Shown piece by piece: positions 3,869 through 6,607 of a DNA stretch of 6,607 nt. The translations under genes and the position numbers were made by a program. A model generated the notes under the pieces. It did no database searches and was not told the origin of the DNA. It saw only the letters and a list, made by a program, of their open reading frames with translations. Source of the DNA: Campylobacterales bacterium (lineage in GTDB: Bacteria; Campylobacterota; Campylobacteria; Campylobacterales; Hydrogenimonadaceae); NCBI GenBank assembly GCA_026986055.1, contig JALSPH010000260.1:1-6607 (forward strand). Reading direction: 5' to 3'. Positions within the stretch are counted from its first letter, which is position 1, and each line of letters opens with the position of its first letter.

Positions 3869-6439
3869 CTACGAAGAGTTCTCGCTCTTTTGCAGCCACT
3901 CTCTGAAATCGCTTATGCTCATCGGTTTGCTGAAGTAGTACCCTTGAGCAAGATCGCAACCGAACTTTTTCAGGAAATCGAGCTGCGTCTCGTTCTCCAC
4001 CCCTTCTGCCACCGTCTTCATTCCAAAATGGGAAGCTATATCTATTATCGTTCTTGTCAAAACCTCATCGTTTGGATTTATCCCGATATCATGCACGAAA
4101 CCGCGATCTATCTTGAGCGTCTTTATGGAGAGATTTTTAAGATACGAAAGAGAGGAGTATCCCGTCCCAAAATCGTCTATACTGAACCTGAAACCCATCT
4201 CCTCGAGCTCTTTTAGTTTGTCGTTCGTCTTTTCGTAGTTGCCTATGAAGACCGACTCCGTCATCTCCAGCTCGATTCGCTTCGGGTCTATCTCGCCTCT
4301 GTTTTTCATCTCTCTTATAACCTCTATGAAGTCGCTTCTTACAAACTCTTTTATACTGACGTTTACGGCAATGTAGTCAAGATCCAAATCGGCACAATCC
4401 CTTGCCACCGATTTTATAACCCATTGGCCAAGCTCGTGAATCACTCCGCTCTCTTCCGCAAGCGGAATGAAAACTTCCGGCGATACGGCTCCACGCATGG
4501 GGTGATCCCACCTTAAAAGAGCCTCGGCCCCGAGACATTTGCCGCTGGATATCTCTATCTGGGGATGGTAAAGCAGCTTTAGCTGCCCCTTCTCTATAGC
4601 GTTGTGCAGATCCTGAAGCAGTTCGCTCTTATCTACAGTCTGCTCCTCCAGTTTCTCGTCGAAAAGCCTTACACAGTTTTTGCCGGCCGATTTGGCTTCG
4701 TACATCGCAACGTCGGCCTCTTTAAGAAGGGCGAAAAAGTCGCGTCCATGATCGAAGATCGTTATGCCTATGCTGACGCTGAAGTGAAGTTTCCGACCTT
4801 TTATCATGAATGGCTCGGCAATCTCTTCCCTAATTTTTCTGGCTACTATCTCACTCTTCAAAGCAGCCTCCTGCTCATCACCTTCAAGATCCGCCAGCAA
4901 GATAACAAACTCGTCCCCTCCCAGCCTTGCTACGATATCTCCGGTTCTCATAAGAGCCGTCAGACGTTTCGCAAGCTGCTCAAGAAGGTAGTCTCCCGTA
5001 TCGTGCCCCATAGAGTCGTTGATCTGCTTGAAGTTGTCAAGATCCAAAAAGAGAAGTGCGTTTTTCGTGCCGTTCCTTTCTGCCCTCATCATCGCTATCT
5101 TTATATGCTCGAAAAGGAGTTTTCTTCTCGGAAGTCCCGTAAGCTCGTCGTAATATGCAAGATAATCGGCACGCTCTCTGGCGATTCTCTCCTTCGTTAC
5201 GTCGCGCCCGTAGAGATTGATACTCTCTCTGTTGGTGGAGACGGCATCGAACTGATAGATAGTATCATCGTCACGAAGTATCACGCTCTTCTCACCGCCC
5301 GAACAGACCTTTCTCAAAAAGTGCTCCCACCTCTTCATCGAACTCTTCTGTACCGAAATTCGCACCCTTTTTGCCGCATCGTTTTCAAGTAAAATCTCGC
5401 GATTTGGGCAGGCCACTCTAAAGACGGGATTGGGATTTTGGGTATAAAACTGCGCGAATGACTCTATCTTCTCCTTGTTCTCCAGTTCAGGCGCTATATC
5501 TTCTACTATGCCTATGGCACCTACCAGCCTTCCTCTGGAGTCTTTGAGCGCCGTCGTTTTGACTCTTATGTTTACATCTATATCGCTGGTAGTGGTATGG
5601 TAGGCTCCCTCAAAGTAGCCATCCTCAAGGCCGGCATAATCTATAGGTGCACGCATTGCGGGGATTATACGCCTGTCTACCAACTCTTCGAGATTTAGAC
5701 CTATGAGCCTCTCCCTTTCGGAGTCGAATATCTCCACGAAACGCTGGTTTACATTGACGATATTGAACTGAGTATCGTAAAAGAAGATTCCTGCAGGAAC
5801 ATTGTCGAAGATCAGATCCATCTCCGCTTTATGCGCCTTCAAAGCCCTGATGAACCTCGTATTCTTCTTTCTGAGCATCAATGCGTCCACTATGGTCTTG
5901 TATATTCTGTTGGAGCTGAGTATCAAGAAGGCCAAAAATGCAAGTATCAAAACCCCCATCATCAACTCCACCGGTTCGCTGCTCAAAAAGAGCCAGAGCG
6001 AGGTTCCGCCAAGAATGATGGAGATGTAGGTTACGGCCGTGATCCTGTCGGAAGAGAGCGTAGTCACCGCTCCCGATGCAAGCCCCCCCATAACAAAAGC
6101 CATGAGAAAGTCGTAGGCGATGCTCTCTCTTCCAAGAAAGTACCAGAGACTGCTTACCCAGACGACTGCACTTAAAAACATTCCAAGCCATATAAGAAAC
6201 CATGCTCGCTTTACCGGAATCTCACCCTGACGGGACTTGTAGTGAAGGTATGCCAATAGCCGAAAAAGCATCACTCCGACAACAAGAGCGAACCATACCG
6301 CTACATTCGTCTCCGTCGTAGGCCAATAGACAAACAATACGACAAGGGCCGCAAGAATATTGATGACGATGCTGAAGGGGACGGAACTGTAGATCATATC
6401 TATAAGCTTGCTTCTTAGCTTCTCGTCGTAACGCTCCAC
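3869..6439 (-). CDS. Membrane-bound PAS-PAS-GGDEF-EAL c-di-GMP turnover protein
   Basis: An 856-residue inner-membrane signalling protein. Domains: six predicted transmembrane helices (about 17-40, 44-62, 78-101, 106-125, 133-152, 155-174) forming an unclassified MASE-like sensor; PAS about 203-315 (DLIFDNVPAGIFFYDTQFNI); a second, degenerate PAS-like region about 325-418 (NPNPVFRV); GGDEF about 425-593; EAL about 605-850. The diguanylate cyclase site is canonical, GGDEF at 507-511, Asp466 in FLDLDNFK, and an inhibitory I-site RTGD at 498-501. The phosphodiesterase site keeps Glu639-Ala-Leu, Asn693, Glu725, Asp755, Asp756, Lys776, Glu812 and Gln832, though the usual YQPQ is YHPQ (624-627). 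Both activities therefore look possible, and net direction cannot be read from sequence. Start is GTG (6439-6437) with GGGAGAGG just upstream; it overlaps the stop of the upstream S24 gene by one base (TAGTG). It converges on the small membrane protein gene with a two-base gap. Confidence 0.95.
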   Translation of the reverse strand: MERYDEKLRSKLIDMIYSSVPFSIVINILAALVVLFVYWPTTETNVAVWFALVVGVMLFRLLAYLHYKSRQGEIPVKRAWFLIWLGMFLSAVVWVSSLWYFLGRESIAYDFLMAFVMGGLASGAVTTLSSDRITAVTYISIILGGTSLWLFLSSEPVELMMGVLILAFLAFLILSSNRIYKTIVDALMLRKKNTRFIRALKAHKAEMDLIFDNVPAGIFFYDTQFNIVNVNQRFVEIFDSERERLIGLNLEELVDRRIIPAMRAPIDYAGLEDGYFEGAYHTTTSDIDVNIRVKTTALKDSRGRLVGAIGIVEDIAPELENKEKIESFAQFYTQNPNPVFRVACPNREILLENDAAKRVRISVQKSSMKRWEHFLRKVCSGGEKSVILRDDDTIYQFDAVSTNRESINLYGRDVTKERIARERADYLAYYDELTGLPRRKLLFEHIKIAMMRAERNGTKNALLFLDLDNFKQINDSMGHDTGDYLLEQLAKRLTALMRTGDIVARLGGDEFVILLADLEGDEQEAALKSEIVARKIREEIAEPFMIKGRKLHFSVSIGITIFDHGRDFFALLKEADVAMYEAKSAGKNCVRLFDEKLEEQTVDKSELLQDLHNAIEKGQLKLLYHPQIEISSGKCLGAEALLRWDHPMRGAVSPEVFIPLAEESGVIHELGQWVIKSVARDCADLDLDYIAVNVSIKEFVRSDFIEVIREMKNRGEIDPKRIELEMTESVFIGNYEKTNDKLKELEEMGFRFSIDDFGTGYSSLSYLKNLSIKTLKIDRGFVHDIGINPNDEVLTRTIIDIASHFGMKTVAEGVENETQLDFLKKFGCDLAQGYYFSKPMSISDFREWLQKSENSS

Positions 6440-6607
6440 TACCTCTCCCTTTGCATTGCGGCTACCGCTTCGCCGATTATGTGCAGTTCGGACGGTTTTA
6501 CGGAAATATCTCTATATGCACTGTTCAAAGAGGCGCAAACCAGCTCTCCATCCTCTTTGCAAAATCGAAGCTGCTTGACGAAGAGCTCTTCCCCTATTCT
6601 GACCACA
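6439..6607 (-). CDS. C-terminus of an S24-family (LexA/CI-like) repressor or peptidase
   Basis: The last 55 residues of a gene that begins beyond the window end. The visible part reads VVRIGEELFVKQLRF, then CKEDGELVCASLNSAY, DISVKPSELHIIGEAV and a short tail, matching the end of the S24 signal-peptidase-like domain of LexA, UmuD and CI-type repressors. Lys11 of the fragment, in the FVKQL strand, lies where LexA has its catalytic lysine (VKRL), and the following strands match the 'N.. Y..I.....E...IIG.V' pattern. The serine partner and any N-terminal HTH lie outside the window. Many such proteins are phage-type or stress regulators that self-cleave; here the partner is a c-di-GMP enzyme whose GTG start overlaps this stop (TAGTG), so the two are translated together. 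Confidence 0.75.
   Translation of the reverse strand, partial: VVRIGEELFVKQLRFCKEDGELVCASLNSAYRDISVKPSELHIIGEAVAAMQRER

Noticed and set aside
3776..4216. 146-codon plus-strand frame
   Set aside because: Antisense to the EAL end and overlaps the better-supported 31-residue frame in another phase; begins at a non-ATG codon without a ribosome-binding site.
4604..5392. 262-codon open frame on the plus strand
   Set aside because: Lies wholly antisense to the PAS/GGDEF region of the intact membrane protein; no ribosome-binding site or recognisable domain. A shadow frame.
5829..6203. Open frames on both strands inside the N-terminal membrane region (124 aa minus, 114 aa plus)
   Set aside because: Both overlap a clear transmembrane segment-coding frame with continuous domain logic; no start signals.

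Overview
The window looks like chromosomal sequence of a free-living Campylobacterota (epsilonproteobacterial) species, perhaps a Sulfurimonas/Sulfurovum/Hydrogenimonas-type sulfur or hydrogen oxidiser. This is inferred from tightly packed genes, a small lipoprotein style I associate with that group, TATAAT-like -10 boxes without clear -35 boxes, and frequent GTG/TTG starts. No marker in the window fixes the genus.

Layout. (1) 2-259 (+) is the C-terminus of a probable secreted lipase-type alpha/beta hydrolase, cut by the window start. (2) 261-1754 (-) is a lipoprotein gene followed by nfo (endonuclease IV). Between them lie two tiny reading frames created by a 98-bp duplication that copied the nfo ribosome-binding site and first seven codons, so three starts are chained by ATGA overlaps. 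(3) 1773-2069 has no protein gene. It holds a long imperfect inverted repeat (1821-1988) whose mismatches all become G-U or tandem G-A pairs if the minus strand is transcribed, with a TATAAAAT box just upstream on that strand; it is a candidate structured RNA. (4) 2070-2145 (+) is tRNA-Glu(UUC) with encoded CCA and a TATAAT promoter. (5) 2188-3676 (-) is a coupled pair: a Tas-type aldo/keto reductase, then a Mut7-C (DUF82) RNase-domain protein. (6) 3677-3770 is a divergent promoter region, followed by a 31-residue one-helix membrane protein gene (3771-3866, +). (7) 3869-6439 (-) is a six-helix membrane PAS-PAS-GGDEF-EAL protein with both catalytic domains apparently intact. Its GTG start overlaps the stop of (8) an S24/LexA-like repressor or peptidase C-terminus (6439-6607, -), cut by the window end.

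How they work together: the S24 regulator and c-di-GMP enzyme appear to form one transcription unit, and lipoprotein-nfo another. The rest is ordinary housekeeping content. The two signals most worth attention are the duplicated nfo leader and the 168-nt inverted repeat.
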